Shown: positions 11,930-21,348, counted from the first letter of the stretch. The stretch: DNA of 64,000 nucleotides from Streptomyces sp. NA02950 (GCF_013364155.1 NZ_CP054916.1:4172501-4236500); one strand, 5' to 3'. The notes: generated from the sequence alone by a model not told the origin. Program-made: numbers and translations.

Positions 11930-12014
11930 CACGGTACTCGGCTCCCTCGTCATGCGGATGGCGATCGTGGTGCGGATCGCGTGGATCGGAGTCTTCTGAG
12001 CCTACGCCTCACAT

Positions 12015-12045
12015 CCGCGATCCGGACAGTGCGTCCGGATCGCGG
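12015..12045 (-). terminator. hairpin terminator after TetR gene, upstream of ilvD
   Basis: Perfect 13-base stem CCGCGATCCGGAC / GTCCGGATCGCGG with a 5-base loop. It lies 70 bases beyond the TetR stop and 86 bases ahead of the ilvD start, so it should insulate ilvD from the TetR operon. An attenuator role for ilvD is possible, but I see no branched-chain leader peptide in the sense strand. Confidence 0.7.
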
Positions 12046-12115
12046 GACGGCCTGCCCACTCCTCGGAAGGGTCCGGCCGGTGCCGCGATGCTTGCCGACC
12101 GGCCCTTGCCGCGGC

Positions 12116-12742
12116 TCAGCCCTCGGTGAGATAGCGCTGGAGGGTCGGCGCGACCATGGCGATGATGTCCTCCGCCTCGGCGGAGGCCAGCGGCTCCATC
12201 TTGATCAGATAGCGAAGCATCGCGATCCCGATCATGTGTCCCGCCGCCAGCTGGGTCCGGAACGCGGGATCCGGTACATCCAGCTCGCCCGCCATTCGCA
12301 GCAGCACCCGGCGCCCGATCAGCTCGCGCAGCACCGCGGCGGCGGCCTCGTTGGTCAGTGCCGAGCGCATCACGGCCAGCAGCGGAAGCCGGGTGACCGG
12401 GTTCTCCCAGATGCCGAGGATATAGCGGGCCATCCGCTCGCCCGCGGCCTCCCGGCTGCCCTGGACGACCTCGGGTACGGCCATCGCGGGGGCCAGGATC
12501 AGCTCGATGGCCGCGCCGAAGACCTGCTCCTTGGTGCCGAAGTAGTGGTGCACCAGCGCGGGGTCCACCTCGGCCGCCTTGGCGATACCGCGGATGGAGG
12601 TCTTGTCGTAGCCGCGCTCGGCGAACTCGTTGCGCGCGGCGGTCAGGATCCGGTCCCGGGCGGCGGGCCCGTCGGCGGCGCCGGTGCGGGCCGGGCGGCC
12701 GCGCTTGCGCGGACCGGCGGGCGGGGGCGCGGCGGAGGTCAT
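12116..12742 (-). CDS. TetR family transcriptional regulator
   Basis: DNA-binding repressor-type protein, 208 residues. The N-terminus is an Arg/Lys-rich arm ([12 protein letters not shown]) and then the TetR helix-turn-helix: [38 protein letters not shown]. The rest is the helical ligand-binding and dimer domain ([25 protein letters not shown]), of the TetR_C class common in actinobacteria. The ATG at 12742 overlaps the stop codon of the upstream sugar isomerase gene (ATGA), so the two are translationally coupled and the regulator probably controls that operon. Effector unknown. Confidence 0.92.
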   Translation of the reverse strand: MTSAAPPPAGPRKRGRPARTGAADGPAARDRILTAARNEFAERGYDKTSIRGIAKAAEVDPALVHHYFGTKEQVFGAAIELILAPAMAVPEVVQGSREAAGERMARYILGIWENPVTRLPLLAVMRSALTNEAAAAVLRELIGRRVLLRMAGELDVPDPAFRTQLAAGHMIGIAMLRYLIKMEPLASAEAEDIIAMVAPTLQRYLTEG

Positions 12743-13584
12743 GAGCCGGGCACCGCCCTGCTGGAGCGGGACTTCGGGGCCGGGGAGGCCAGATGGAGCC
12801 GGGTGAAGGCCAGCGCTTCGGCGAGATCGGCCTCGCGCTCGGTGGTGGACATCGCACGCCGGGTGTTGACCTCGACCACCACATGGCCGTCGAACCCCTG
12901 CGCGGCGAGACGTTCCAGCAGCTCGGCACAGGGCTGGGAGCCGCGCCCCGGGACCAGGTGCTCGTCCTTGTTGGAGCCCTGACCGTCCGCGAGGTGGACA
13001 TGGCCCAGCCGGTCGCCCATGCGGTCCACCATGCCGAGCGCGTCGGCGCGGGCGGTGGCGGTGTGCGACAGGTCGATCGTGAAGTGGCGGTAGTCGTCCT
13101 TGGTGACGTCCCAGTCCGGGGCGTAGGCGAGCATCTCGCGGTCGCGGTAGCGCCAGGGGTACATGTTCTCGACCGCGAACCGCACATCGGTCTCGTCCGC
13201 CATCCGCCAGATTCCGCGGACGAACTCGCGGGCGTAGGAACGCTGCCACCGGAAGGGCGGGTGGACGACGACCGTGGAGGCGCCCAGTTTCTCGGCCGCC
13301 GATCTCGCCCGCTGGAGCTTGACCCAGGGATCGGTGGACCACACCCGCTGGGTGATCAGCAGGCACGGCGCGTGCACGGCGAGGATCGGCACCCGGTGGT
13401 AGTCCGAGAGCCGACGCAGGGCCTCTATGTCCTGGCTGACCGGATCGGTCCACACCATGACCTCGACACCGTCGTAGCCCAGGCGGGCGGCGATCTCGAA
13501 CGCCGTCGCCGTCGACTCCGGATAGACCGATGCTGTGGACAGCGCGACCTTCGCATCCGGGATGCGCACCACTGGCTCTGTCAC
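12739..13584 (-). CDS. sugar phosphate isomerase/epimerase family (xylose isomerase-like TIM barrel)
   Basis: A 281-residue TIM-barrel protein of the AP-endonuclease 2 / xylose isomerase-like family. Barrel landmarks: [26 protein letters not shown] (strand with His), [15 protein letters not shown] (metal-ligand Glu), [10 protein letters not shown] (Asp/His), GHVHLADG and [11 protein letters not shown] (final Glu). These are the positions that hold a divalent metal in relatives, so a metal-dependent isomerase or epimerase is expected; the substrate is unknown. Start: GTG 13584 is a choice without a strong ribosome site; GTG 13569 is an alternative, and an ATG at 13638 would add an unlikely Arg-rich leader. 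Coupled to the downstream TetR gene by a 4-base overlap. Confidence 0.85.
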   Translation of the reverse strand: MTEPVVRIPDAKVALSTASVYPESTATAFEIAARLGYDGVEVMVWTDPVSQDIEALRRLSDYHRVPILAVHAPCLLITQRVWSTDPWVKLQRARSAAEKLGASTVVVHPPFRWQRSYAREFVRGIWRMADETDVRFAVENMYPWRYRDREMLAYAPDWDVTKDDYRHFTIDLSHTATARADALGMVDRMGDRLGHVHLADGQGSNKDEHLVPGRGSQPCAELLERLAAQGFDGHVVVEVNTRRAMSTTEREADLAEALAFTRLHLASPAPKSRSSRAVPGS

Positions 13585-13746
13585 GAGGGACAGCGTACGG
13601 CGACCGGTCGGGCGGCGAGCAGAACGGGTCGGAAGCACGTCGTCATGGCGTGCTCACAAACAGGTCATGGCCGGACCATGGCGACATCGCAGCGGGGTCG
13701 GCGAGACGCCCGGCGCCCTCCCGGCCAATCCCGACCGTGGCGAGCG

Positions 13747-14676
13747 TCACGTCGGCAGATGGTCCAGCCGACGCAGGATGACGCCCTCGCGCAGCGCCCA
13801 GGGGCAGATCTCCAGTTCCTCGACGCCGAAGAGGTCCATGGCGCCCTCCGCGACCAGCGCCCCGGCCAGCAGCTGCGCCGCCCGCCCCTCGGACACCCCG
13901 GGCAGCCCGGCGCGGTCCGCCGCGGGCATGGCGGCCAGTTTCGGCACCCACTCCTCCAGCGCCTTGCGGGTCAGCTGACGCTGGACGTACAGGCCCTCGG
14001 TGGAGCGGGCCGCGCCCGCGATCCTGGCCAGCTGCCTGAAGGTCTTGGAGGTGGCCACCACATGGTCCGGGGCGCCGTGCCGGCTGAAGTCTCCGACGGT
14101 GCGGGCGATCTCGGTCCGCACATGGCGCCGCAGGGCCCGTACGTCGGCCGGATCGGGCGGGTCGCCGGGCAGCCAGGAGGCGGTCAGCCGGCCCGCGCCC
14201 AGTGGCAGCGAGACGGCCGCGTCGGGCTCCTCGTCGATCCCGTACGCGATCTCCAGCGAACCGCCGCCGATGTCCAGGACCAGCAGCTTCCCCGCCGACC
14301 AGCCGAACCAGCGGCGGGCCGCCAGAAAGGTGAGGCGCGCCTCGTCCGCACCGCTGAGCACCTGGAGCCGCACCCCGGTCTCCTCGGCGACCCGGGCGAG
14401 GACGTCATCGGCGTTGGCCGCCTCGCGGACGGCGGAGGTGGCGAACGGCAGCACATCCTCCACACCCTTGTCCTCGGCCGCCTCCAGGGCCTCCTGGACC
14501 ACCGTGACCAGGCGTTCCACCCCCTCGGGGCCGATGGCTCCGTCACCGTCGAGGAGTTCGGCCAGCCGCAGCTCCGCCTTGTGCGAGTGCGCGGGCAGCG
14601 GGCGCGCGCCGGGATGCGCGTCCACCACCAGCAGGTGGACGGTATTCGAACCCACATCGAGGACACCGAGTCTCAT
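13747..14676 (-). CDS. Ppx/GppA family exopolyphosphatase
   Basis: Hydrolyses inorganic polyphosphate and/or pppGpp; cytoplasmic. The 309-residue protein has the sugar-kinase/Hsp70-fold motifs: phosphate 1 [17 protein letters not shown] at the N-terminus, the catalytic Glu region [15 protein letters not shown], and phosphate 2 [16 protein letters not shown]. Length matches the short actinobacterial Ppx1-type proteins that lack the C-terminal HD-like domain of E. coli Ppx. ATG 14676 begins directly at the first strand (MRLGVLDVG). It is divergent from the cysteine-rich protein gene, with 83 bases between them. Confidence 0.93.
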   Translation of the reverse strand: MRLGVLDVGSNTVHLLVVDAHPGARPLPAHSHKAELRLAELLDGDGAIGPEGVERLVTVVQEALEAAEDKGVEDVLPFATSAVREAANADDVLARVAEETGVRLQVLSGADEARLTFLAARRWFGWSAGKLLVLDIGGGSLEIAYGIDEEPDAAVSLPLGAGRLTASWLPGDPPDPADVRALRRHVRTEIARTVGDFSRHGAPDHVVATSKTFRQLARIAGAARSTEGLYVQRQLTRKALEEWVPKLAAMPAADRAGLPGVSEGRAAQLLAGALVAEGAMDLFGVEELEICPWALREGVILRRLDHLPT

Positions 14677-14759
14677 GGCCAGAACGCTACTGCGCGGAGT
14701 GCGTACTCATGCACGGGTCCCCGCCCTCCGCTTTTCGCCGAGGGGCATACCCTTGCTCC

Positions 14760-15623
14760 GTGGCAAAGACGAAAAAGGCGAAGCAGGACAAAGGCCAGAA
14801 GGGCGCCCCGGAGCGGAGGGCCGAGGAGCAGATCTCGTCCCCGGCCGGGGACGAGGTCGGCCTCGACTTCGCCCGCGCGTGGGTCGAATTTCCCGATCCG
14901 GCCGACGACGAACAGGTCTTCCGGTGTGATCTCACATGGCTGACCTCCCGCTGGACCTGCATTTTCGGCCAGGGCTGCCAGGGCATCCAGCCGGGTCGCG
15001 CGAGCGACGGCTGCTGCACGCTGGGCGCGCACTTCTCGGACGAGGAGGACGAGGAGCGCGTCGGGCGCCATATGGCCCGGCTCACCCCGGAGATCTGGCA
15101 GTTCCACGACGAGGGGCATGCCCGCGGCTGGGTGCAGGAGGACGAGGACGGTGACCGCCAGACCCGCCGCCACCAGGGCTCGTGCATCTTCCAGAACCGC
15201 CCCGGGTTCGCGGGCGGCGCGGGCTGTGCGCTGCACATCCTGGCGCTGCGCGAGGGGCGCGAACCGCTGGAGACCAAGCCGGACGTGTGCTGGCAGCTGC
15301 CGGTCCGCCGGTCGTACGAGTGGATCGACCGGCCCGACGACACCCGGGTGCTCCAGGTCACCATCGGTGAGTACGACCGTCGGGGCTGGGGTCCGGGCGG
15401 CCACGATCTGAACTGGTGGTGCACCTCGGCGGCCTCGGCGCACGGGGCCGGTGAACCGGTGTACGTCTCCTACCGGCCGGAGCTCACGGAGCTGATGGGC
15501 AAGGCCGGATACGACCGGCTGGCCGAGCTCTGCGAGGCCCGCCTCGCGTCCACGCTGCCGCTGCTGGCCCCGCATCCGGCCGACCCGGCCGAGGGAGCAG
15601 CCCCGGGCTGTTCGGGTCACTGA
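14760..15623 (+). CDS. cysteine-rich protein, possibly Fe-S or zinc binding
   Basis: A 287-residue protein with a Lys-rich N-terminus ([15 protein letters not shown]) and a cysteine cluster: [23 protein letters not shown], then [29 protein letters not shown], and a late NWWCTSAAS. The spacing resembles the YkgJ/DUF3109 type of metal- or cluster-binding proteins, but I cannot fix the family. The start is GTG 14760. There is no Shine-Dalgarno sequence just upstream; a TACCCT at ~14749 could be a -10 box, so a leaderless transcript is plausible. Divergent from ppx. No signal peptide, so cytoplasmic. Function unknown. Confidence 0.7.
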   Translation: MAKTKKAKQDKGQKGAPERRAEEQISSPAGDEVGLDFARAWVEFPDPADDEQVFRCDLTWLTSRWTCIFGQGCQGIQPGRASDGCCTLGAHFSDEEDEERVGRHMARLTPEIWQFHDEGHARGWVQEDEDGDRQTRRHQGSCIFQNRPGFAGGAGCALHILALREGREPLETKPDVCWQLPVRRSYEWIDRPDDTRVLQVTIGEYDRRGWGPGGHDLNWWCTSAASAHGAGEPVYVSYRPELTELMGKAGYDRLAELCEARLASTLPLLAPHPADPAEGAAPGCSGH

Positions 15624-15680
15624 CCTGAGCCCAGGCGGGTCCTTCGGGCCCGTCCGCCGCCGCCTTCCACCGGACGGGGC

Positions 15681-17495
15681 CTAGTACTTCGGGGTGGCCG
15701 AGCCGGACGGGGCGGGGTCCGGATCGTCCGGGGAGGGGCTCGGGCTGCCGGACGGCTCGCTGGGCCCGGGCGTGGGCCCGGGGGGCGCGCCATGGCCCTC
15801 GATCACCACGATCGCGCCCGAGGGCGCGATGCCGACCCGGGCGCTCCAGTGACCGGACGGCTCGCGCTCCCGGTCCACCGAGACCGTGACCGTCGTGGAC
15901 TCACCGGGCCGGAGCACCCCGGCCGTGTGGTGCAGCCGGAGCCAGGACGCGCCAGCGGAGGCGGACCAGCGGACCGGGGAGCCACCGGAGGCCGTGAGGG
16001 TGATGACGGTGGTATCGCCCCGGGGCTGGGCCTCGACGGTCAGCCGCCCCGGGCCGGGCGCGGGACGGGCGGGGCCGGAGCCGCCGCCGGGGCGGTCGGC
16101 GCGGTCGGCGGAGCCCGAGGGGCCCGGCCGCCGGTCGCCGTTCTTCCCGCCGTGTCTCCCGTGGTGCTTGTCCGTGCCGTCCGGGCTGATGACCTCGACC
16201 GAGACATCCGCGGACCGTTTCCCGCCCTCGGTGCCGCGGCCGGAGCCGAGCCGGGCGCCGGAACGGTCCTGCGCGCTGCCGGTGCGCTCGAAGGAGTTTC
16301 CGTCCAGCCGCTTGCGGCCGGTCGGGAACTCCTCGACACCGTCCGCGTTGGCGGCGGCCACCGAGTCCGTGTCGTGCTCGTCACCGGCGAGCGGGGCGCC
16401 CCGGTAGGCCGCCCACAGCGCGAGCACCGGGGCCGCCACGACCGTGGCGACCACCGTGGTGGTGAGGGCGCGGCTGCGCATCCGGCTGCGCCGCGCCGCC
16501 CGGTCCTGGGGGTCCAGCGGGAAGCCGCGCCGGTCGAAGCGGGGCCCTGGAACGGCGCGCGCGGGGCGCCCGCTGAGCGCGCACATCATCGCGGCCTGCA
16601 CGGCCGCCCGCGGCGCCTCCACCAGCGGCAGGGCCGCGGGGGCGGCGGCCGTGCCGGGCCAGGGGCCGTCCGCGGTGGCCCGCTCGGCCATCCGGCGGCA
16701 TGCGCGGCAGTCGTCCACATGCCGCACCAGCTCACGGCGGAGGGCGGCGGAGAGCAGCACTTGGGTGTCGCCCGCGAGCCGGGCGACCACCGGGCAGTGG
16801 CCCAGTTCGACGACGGCGAGCGCGGCACGGGTCCGCTCCACCTCGCAGGCGGCGCTGGAGAGCAGGGCGCGGGTCTCGTCCGGCTCCTTGCCGAGCGCTG
16901 CGGCCACCTCGGCCGGGGTGAGCTGGTGGCGCACGGCGAGCTCGAGCGCCTCGCGCTGCTCGGCGGTGGTCCCGGCGGCCTCCGGCCAGGCGAGCGCGGC
17001 CAGTTCACGGCGGCGCTGGGCGGCGAGCGGCTCGGGCAGCTCCGCGTCGGCGGCGAAAGCGCCGACGGCGGCGGTGGGGTGGTCCGCGGCGCCCGGCGGG
17101 GTGTCCGGCCCCTGGTCGCCGTGGCGCGCACGGACCGCGCGCCAGTCCCTGAACCCCCGGTACTCGCGCCGCTCCCTCAGCTCGGCCAGGGTGCGCAGAC
17201 AGGCCCAGCGGGCGACCGCGTAGAGCCAGGGGCGGCACAGATCGCCCTCGGCGGGGGCGCGTCCGCGCCCCCGGCCGCGCCGGCGCTCGGCCACCGCCAG
17301 CACATCGCCGAGGGTGGCGGCTGCCGCGTCGTGCTCGCACAGGACCGACAGGCAGTACGTGAACAGGCCGTCGAGGTACGGCTCGTAGCGCGCCGGCGGC
17401 CGCTGGGGGCGCGTATCGCCGGAGCGGGGCGCACGCCGATGCGCCCGGTGTGCGCCGGTGGCCTGTGTCGAGTGCTCGGACCTGCTGCTCATCAC
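15681..17495 (-). CDS. membrane fusion protein: sigma-factor-like N-terminus, zinc anti-sigma-like motif, extracytoplasmic BACON-like domain
   Basis: 604 residues in four parts. Residues ~35-230 look like an ECF sigma factor: FTYCLSVLCEHDAAAATLGDVL and LYAVARWACLRTLAEL resemble region 2, and AEQREALELAVRHQLTPAEVAAALG resembles region 4. Residues ~265-285 carry the zinc anti-sigma motif H-x3-C-x2-C (HVDDCRACRR). A membrane segment (TTTVVATVVAAPVLALWAAY) follows. The outer part has a Lys/Gly/Asp-rich linker and an Ig-like domain (VITLTASGGSPVRWSASAGA, HTAGVLRPGESTTVTVSVDR) resembling BACON domains, ending in a Ser/Pro tail. The region 4-like helix is degenerate, so promoter recognition is doubtful. 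Start ATG 17495 or 17492. It is divergent from radA. A membrane-tethered sensor/regulator is an inference. Confidence 0.75.
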   Translation of the reverse strand: MMSSRSEHSTQATGAHRAHRRAPRSGDTRPQRPPARYEPYLDGLFTYCLSVLCEHDAAAATLGDVLAVAERRRGRGRGRAPAEGDLCRPWLYAVARWACLRTLAELRERREYRGFRDWRAVRARHGDQGPDTPPGAADHPTAAVGAFAADAELPEPLAAQRRRELAALAWPEAAGTTAEQREALELAVRHQLTPAEVAAALGKEPDETRALLSSAACEVERTRAALAVVELGHCPVVARLAGDTQVLLSAALRRELVRHVDDCRACRRMAERATADGPWPGTAAAPAALPLVEAPRAAVQAAMMCALSGRPARAVPGPRFDRRGFPLDPQDRAARRSRMRSRALTTTVVATVVAAPVLALWAAYRGAPLAGDEHDTDSVAAANADGVEEFPTGRKRLDGNSFERTGSAQDRSGARLGSGRGTEGGKRSADVSVEVISPDGTDKHHGRHGGKNGDRRPGPSGSADRADRPGGGSGPARPAPGPGRLTVEAQPRGDTTVITLTASGGSPVRWSASAGASWLRLHHTAGVLRPGESTTVTVSVDREREPSGHWSARVGIAPSGAIVVIEGHGAPPGPTPGPSEPSGSPSPSPDDPDPAPSGSATPKY

Positions 17496-17673
17496 TCGGT
17501 GACGGTAGGCGGATGATGCAGACTTCCTCGCGCCACTTGCACAGTTTTAACCCTTACGGGTGACCATCTCCCTCATAAGGGGACAGGTGTCCCACTCCGC
17601 CGGGCGCAACCTGCTATGCGCTTCCGCACGGGTCCGGGCCCCCGTTGTCGGCGGCCGACGCTAGCGTTACGGC

Positions 17674-19107
17674 ATGGCTGCCCGTAGCTCCTCCCGCTCA
17701 TCCGCCAAGGACCGGCCCTCCTACCGCTGCACCGAATGCGGCTGGACCACCGCCAAGTGGCTCGGCCGCTGCCCGGAGTGCCAGGCATGGGGCACGGTCG
17801 AGGAGTTCGGCGCACCCGCGGTGCGGACCACCGCGCCCGGCCGGGTCACCTCGGCCGCGCTGCCCATCGGCCAGGTCGACGGCCGTCAGGCCACCGCCCG
17901 GTCCACCGGGGTGGCCGAGCTGGACCGGGTGCTCGGCGGCGGGCTGGTGCCCGGTGCCGTGGTGCTGCTCGCCGGGGAGCCGGGGGTGGGCAAGTCCACG
18001 CTGCTGCTCGACGTCGCCGCCAAGGCCGCCGGCGACGACCACCGCACCCTGTACATCACCGGGGAGGAGTCGGCGAGCCAGGTGCGGCTGCGCGCCGACC
18101 GCATCGGCGCTCTCAGCGAGCAGCTGTACCTCGCCGCGGAGACCGATCTCTCCGCCGTCCTCGGCCATCTCGACTCGGTCAAGCCGTCCCTGCTGGTGCT
18201 GGACTCCGTGCAGACCGTCGCCTCCCCCGAGATCGACGGCGCTCCCGGCGGTATGGCGCAGGTCCGCGAGGTGGCCGGGGCCCTGATCCGCGTCTCCAAG
18301 GAGCGCGGTATGTCCACCCTGCTGGTGGGCCATGTGACCAAGGACGGCGCGATCGCGGGTCCCCGGCTGCTGGAGCATCTGGTCGACGTGGTGCTGCACT
18401 TCGAGGGCGACCGGCACGCCCGGCTGCGGCTGGTGCGCGGGGTGAAGAACCGCTACGGGGCCACCGACGAGGTCGGCTGCTTCGAGCTGCACGACGAGGG
18501 CATCACCGGGCTCGCCGACCCCTCCGGGCTGTTCCTCACCCGCCGCGACGAGCCGGTGCCGGGCACCTGTCTGACCGTCACCCTGGAGGGGCGCAGGCCG
18601 CTGGTGGCCGAGGTCCAGGCGCTCACCGTGGACACCCAGATCCCCTCCCCCCGCCGCACCACCTCGGGGCTCGAGACCTCGCGGGTGTCGATGATGCTCG
18701 CCGTGCTGGAGCAGCGCGGCCGGATCAACGCGCTCGGCAAGCGCGACATCTACAGCGCGACGGTGGGCGGGGTGAAGCTGACCGAGCCCGCCGCGGACCT
18801 CGCCGTGGCCCTGGCGCTGGCCAGCGCCGCCAGCGACACCCCGCTGCCGAAGAACCTGGTGGCCATCGGCGAGGTGGGGCTCGCGGGCGAGGTCCGCCGG
18901 GTCACGGGGGTGCAGCGGCGGCTGGCCGAGGCCGCCCGGCTCGGCTTCACGCACGCCCTCGTCCCGTCCGACGCGGGCCGGATCCCCGACGGGATGCGGG
19001 TGCTGGAGGTGGCGGACATCGGGGACGCGCTGCGGGTGCTGCCCCGGCGCCGGGACCGGGGTGAGCGGGGTGAGCGGACCCGGGCGGCCGCGGAGGACCG
19101 CGGCTGA
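17674..19107 (+). CDS. radA: DNA repair protein RadA (branch migration ATPase)
   Basis: RecA-like, DnaB-like helicase that processes recombination intermediates. The 477-residue protein is complete: C4 zinc finger Cys19, 22, 33, 36 (CTECGW...CPECQAW), Walker A GEPGVGKST at ~101-109, the RadA-specific KNRYG motif (VKNRYGATDEVG), and the C-terminal Lon-like domain (SATVGGVKLTEPAADLAVALALASA, LPKNLVAIGEVGLAGEVRRV). ATG 17674. It is followed by disA 197 bases downstream, the order seen in B. subtilis and actinobacteria, where RadA is known to restrain DisA activity. Confidence 0.97.
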   Translation: MAARSSSRSSAKDRPSYRCTECGWTTAKWLGRCPECQAWGTVEEFGAPAVRTTAPGRVTSAALPIGQVDGRQATARSTGVAELDRVLGGGLVPGAVVLLAGEPGVGKSTLLLDVAAKAAGDDHRTLYITGEESASQVRLRADRIGALSEQLYLAAETDLSAVLGHLDSVKPSLLVLDSVQTVASPEIDGAPGGMAQVREVAGALIRVSKERGMSTLLVGHVTKDGAIAGPRLLEHLVDVVLHFEGDRHARLRLVRGVKNRYGATDEVGCFELHDEGITGLADPSGLFLTRRDEPVPGTCLTVTLEGRRPLVAEVQALTVDTQIPSPRRTTSGLETSRVSMMLAVLEQRGRINALGKRDIYSATVGGVKLTEPAADLAVALALASAASDTPLPKNLVAIGEVGLAGEVRRVTGVQRRLAEAARLGFTHALVPSDAGRIPDGMRVLEVADIGDALRVLPRRRDRGERGERTRAAAEDRG

Positions 19108-19304
19108 GCCGGTCGGTTACGGTGCGCAGGGGCCGGGGGCTGAGGGCCGCGCTCCGGTTCCCGCCCACGGGCGTACGCCGGGAGACCCCACGGGAGGCCG
19201 GTGACCGCCGGTAGACTTTGCCCTGGTCTCGCCCGTCCGTGGCCTCGCACACCGGCGCGGAGGGGCGATCGCGGCACCGACAGACCTGGCGACGGAGGAG
19301 TGCA

Positions 19305-20411
19305 GTGGCAGCAGGCGACCGGGCTTCGGCTCCCGGCAAAGCCGACGGTCTGATGCGCGCCTCCCTGAGCGCCGTCGCGCCCGGCACGGCACTGCGCGAC
19401 GGCCTGGAGCGGGTGCTCCGGGGCAATACGGGCGGGCTGATCGTGCTCGGCACGGACCGGACCATGGAGTCGCTGTGCACCGGCGGCTTCGTCCTCGACG
19501 TCGAGTTCACCGCGACCCGGCTGCGCGAGCTGTGCAAGCTGGACGGCGCGCTGATCCTCGACAAGGACATCACCAAGATCGTGCGGGCGGGGGTGCAGCT
19601 CGTCCCGGACGCGTCGATCCCCACCGAGGAGACCGGCACCCGCCACCGCACCGCGCAGCGCGTCTCGATCCAGACCGGCTTCCCGGTGGTCTCCGTCAGC
19701 CAGTCGATGCGGCTGATCGCGCTGTACGTGGACGGGCAGCGGCGGGTCCTGGAGGACTCCGCGGCGATCCTCTCCCGCGCCAACCAGGCGCTGGCCACCC
19801 TGGAGCGCTACAAGCTCCGGCTGGACGAGGTCGCGGGCACCCTCTCCGCCCTGGAGATCGAGGACCTGGTCACGGTCCGGGACGTGAGCGCGGTCGCGCA
19901 GCGTCTCGAGATGGTCCGGCGCATCGCCACCGAGATCGCCGAGTACGTGGTCGAGCTGGGCACCGACGGGCGGCTGCTCTCCCTCCAGCTCGACGAGCTG
20001 ATCGCGGGTGTGGAGCCGGAGCGCGAGCTCGTGGTGCGGGACTACGTCCCCGAGCCGACCGCCAAGCGCACCCGCACCGTCGCCGACGCGCTCGCCGAGC
20101 TGGACCGGCTGACCCATGCCGAGCTGGTCGAACTGCCGATCGTGGCGCGGGCACTGGGCTACAGCGGCTCGCCCGAGACGCTGGACGCGGCGGTTTCGCC
20201 GCGCGGCTTCCGGCTGCTGGCGAAGGTGCCGCGGCTCCCGGGCGCCATCATCGAGCGGCTGGTGGAGCACTTCGGCGGACTGCAGAAGCTGCTGGCCGCC
20301 AGCGTGGACGACCTCCAGATGGTGGACGGCGTGGGCGAGGCGCGGGCGCGCTCGGTACGCGAGGGGCTCTCCCGGCTGGCCGAGTCCTCGATCCTGGAGC
20401 GCTACGTCTGA
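19305..20411 (+). CDS. disA: DNA integrity scanning protein, diadenylate cyclase
   Basis: Makes cyclic di-AMP from two ATP and monitors DNA structure. The 368-residue protein has the N-terminal DAC domain with catalytic DGA at residues 80-82 and RHR at 113-115, a helical linker, and a C-terminal helix-hairpin-helix DNA-binding domain (LLAASVDDLQMVDGVGEARARSVREGL). Start: GTG 19305, six bases after GGAGGAG; the longer frame from 19218 has no ribosome site. A TAGACT at 19212-19217 may be a -10 box, so it can have its own promoter besides read-through from radA. In Streptomyces c-di-AMP controls potassium uptake and cell-wall hydrolases. Confidence 0.97.
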   Translation: MAAGDRASAPGKADGLMRASLSAVAPGTALRDGLERVLRGNTGGLIVLGTDRTMESLCTGGFVLDVEFTATRLRELCKLDGALILDKDITKIVRAGVQLVPDASIPTEETGTRHRTAQRVSIQTGFPVVSVSQSMRLIALYVDGQRRVLEDSAAILSRANQALATLERYKLRLDEVAGTLSALEIEDLVTVRDVSAVAQRLEMVRRIATEIAEYVVELGTDGRLLSLQLDELIAGVEPERELVVRDYVPEPTAKRTRTVADALAELDRLTHAELVELPIVARALGYSGSPETLDAAVSPRGFRLLAKVPRLPGAIIERLVEHFGGLQKLLAASVDDLQMVDGVGEARARSVREGLSRLAESSILERYV

Positions 20412-20470
20412 TCCGAGGGTTCCGTCGGGGCCTCGAGGGAACCCGGGAGCCGACCGTCAGCCGTCGGGCC

Positions 20471-20515
20471 CGTCGGTCCTTCTCGCGTCGGTCCTTCTCG
20501 CGTCAGTCCTTCTTC
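20471..20515. repeat. 15-base tandem repeat, three copies
   Basis: Two perfect copies of CGTCGGTCCTTCTCG (20471-20500) followed by a third with two changes (CGTCAGTCCTTCTTC). The third copy contains the stop codon and last codons (Leu-Lys-Lys-Asp) of the leftward membrane-anchored protein gene, so the array sits exactly at its 3' end, in the gap to disA. Confidence 0.9.
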
Positions 20516-21348
20516 AGGACGAACGACACCTGCGCGGTGCCGAGTCCGTCCAGCTTCGCCTCCACCAGATACGTACCGGACTTGGCCGCGGCCGGCCCCG
20601 ACGGGGTGGCGCAGTGCTCGGCGCTGCGCTTGCGGTCCCACTCCACGGTGCGCTTGGTCTCGCCGGAGCCCGGCACCTCGACCAGGGCGGAGGCGGCGCT
20701 GCCCTCCGGACAGTCGCCTGAGGCCCAGATGTGCTCGTTGTCCGCGTCGGTGATGGTCAACGTGGCGGCCGCGCGGCCGAAGTCGACCTTGCAGGAGCTG
20801 TTCGAGGTGTTCTTCACGACGATCTCGAACGTGGGCTTCTCACCCGGCCCGTAGGAGTTCTTGACCTTCTCGTCCTTGACGCTGCGCACCGTCAGGTCGA
20901 TGTCCGCGCGACGGCAGTCGGGCAGGCTGGACCCGACCGGGAGGGTCCGGCCGTCGCCGGAGCCGATGCCGTCGCCGCCGGTACCGCCGGATCCGCTGCC
21001 GCCGGCGCCACCGGATCCGGTGCCCGCACCACCGCTGTCCGTGCCCTCGTCGCCGGAGCCGGAGCCGGAGCCGGGGTCATCGGATCCGCCGCCGCCGTCC
21101 GACTCGTCGCGCCCGCCCGGCCGTTCGCTGTTGACCGGGGTGGTGGAGGAGGGTCCTGGGGTGATGGTGGACGCGGGTCCGCCACCGCCCGGCCCCTTGC
21201 CGTCGTCGTGGCCGCCGCCCGAACCGCCCCAGCCGGAGGCCCAGATGACAAGGAGCACCAAGAGCCCGAGAAGGGCCAGCGCAACGGCCCTCCGCCGCCA
21301 GTAGATGGAGGACGGAAGCGGCCCGATCGGATTGCGCAGAGATCCCAC
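20503..21348 (-). CDS. membrane-anchored or secreted protein of unknown function
   Basis: 281 residues. One N-terminal hydrophobic segment after a short basic stretch (YWRRRAVALALLGLLVLLVIWASGW), then a ~110-residue disordered Gly/Ser/Pro/Asp linker (GSGSGDEGTDSGGAGTGSG), then a compact C-terminal domain of ~125 residues. That domain starts with a Cys (LPDCRRADIDLTVRSVKD) and has three more Cys (NSSCKVDFG, SGDCPEG, AEHCATP), giving a likely two-disulfide, immunoglobulin-like fold outside the membrane (EIVVKNTSNSSCKVDFGRA; GTYLVEAKLDGLG). Convergent with disA and divergent from mutY. I do not recognise the family; an adhesin-like or periplasmic binding role is only a guess. Confidence 0.75.
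   Translation of the reverse strand: MGSLRNPIGPLPSSIYWRRRAVALALLGLLVLLVIWASGWGGSGGGHDDGKGPGGGGPASTITPGPSSTTPVNSERPGGRDESDGGGGSDDPGSGSGSGDEGTDSGGAGTGSGGAGGSGSGGTGGDGIGSGDGRTLPVGSSLPDCRRADIDLTVRSVKDEKVKNSYGPGEKPTFEIVVKNTSNSSCKVDFGRAAATLTITDADNEHIWASGDCPEGSAASALVEVPGSGETKRTVEWDRKRSAEHCATPSGPAAAKSGTYLVEAKLDGLGTAQVSFVLKKD

Noticed and set aside
11952..11999. 15-codon Ile/Val-rich frame ([15 protein letters not shown]) just upstream of ilvD, tempting as a branched-chain amino acid leader peptide.
   Set aside because: It is on the opposite strand to ilvD and overlaps its proposed upstream region in antisense; a leader for ilvD must be on the same strand. No sense-strand leader peptide was seen.
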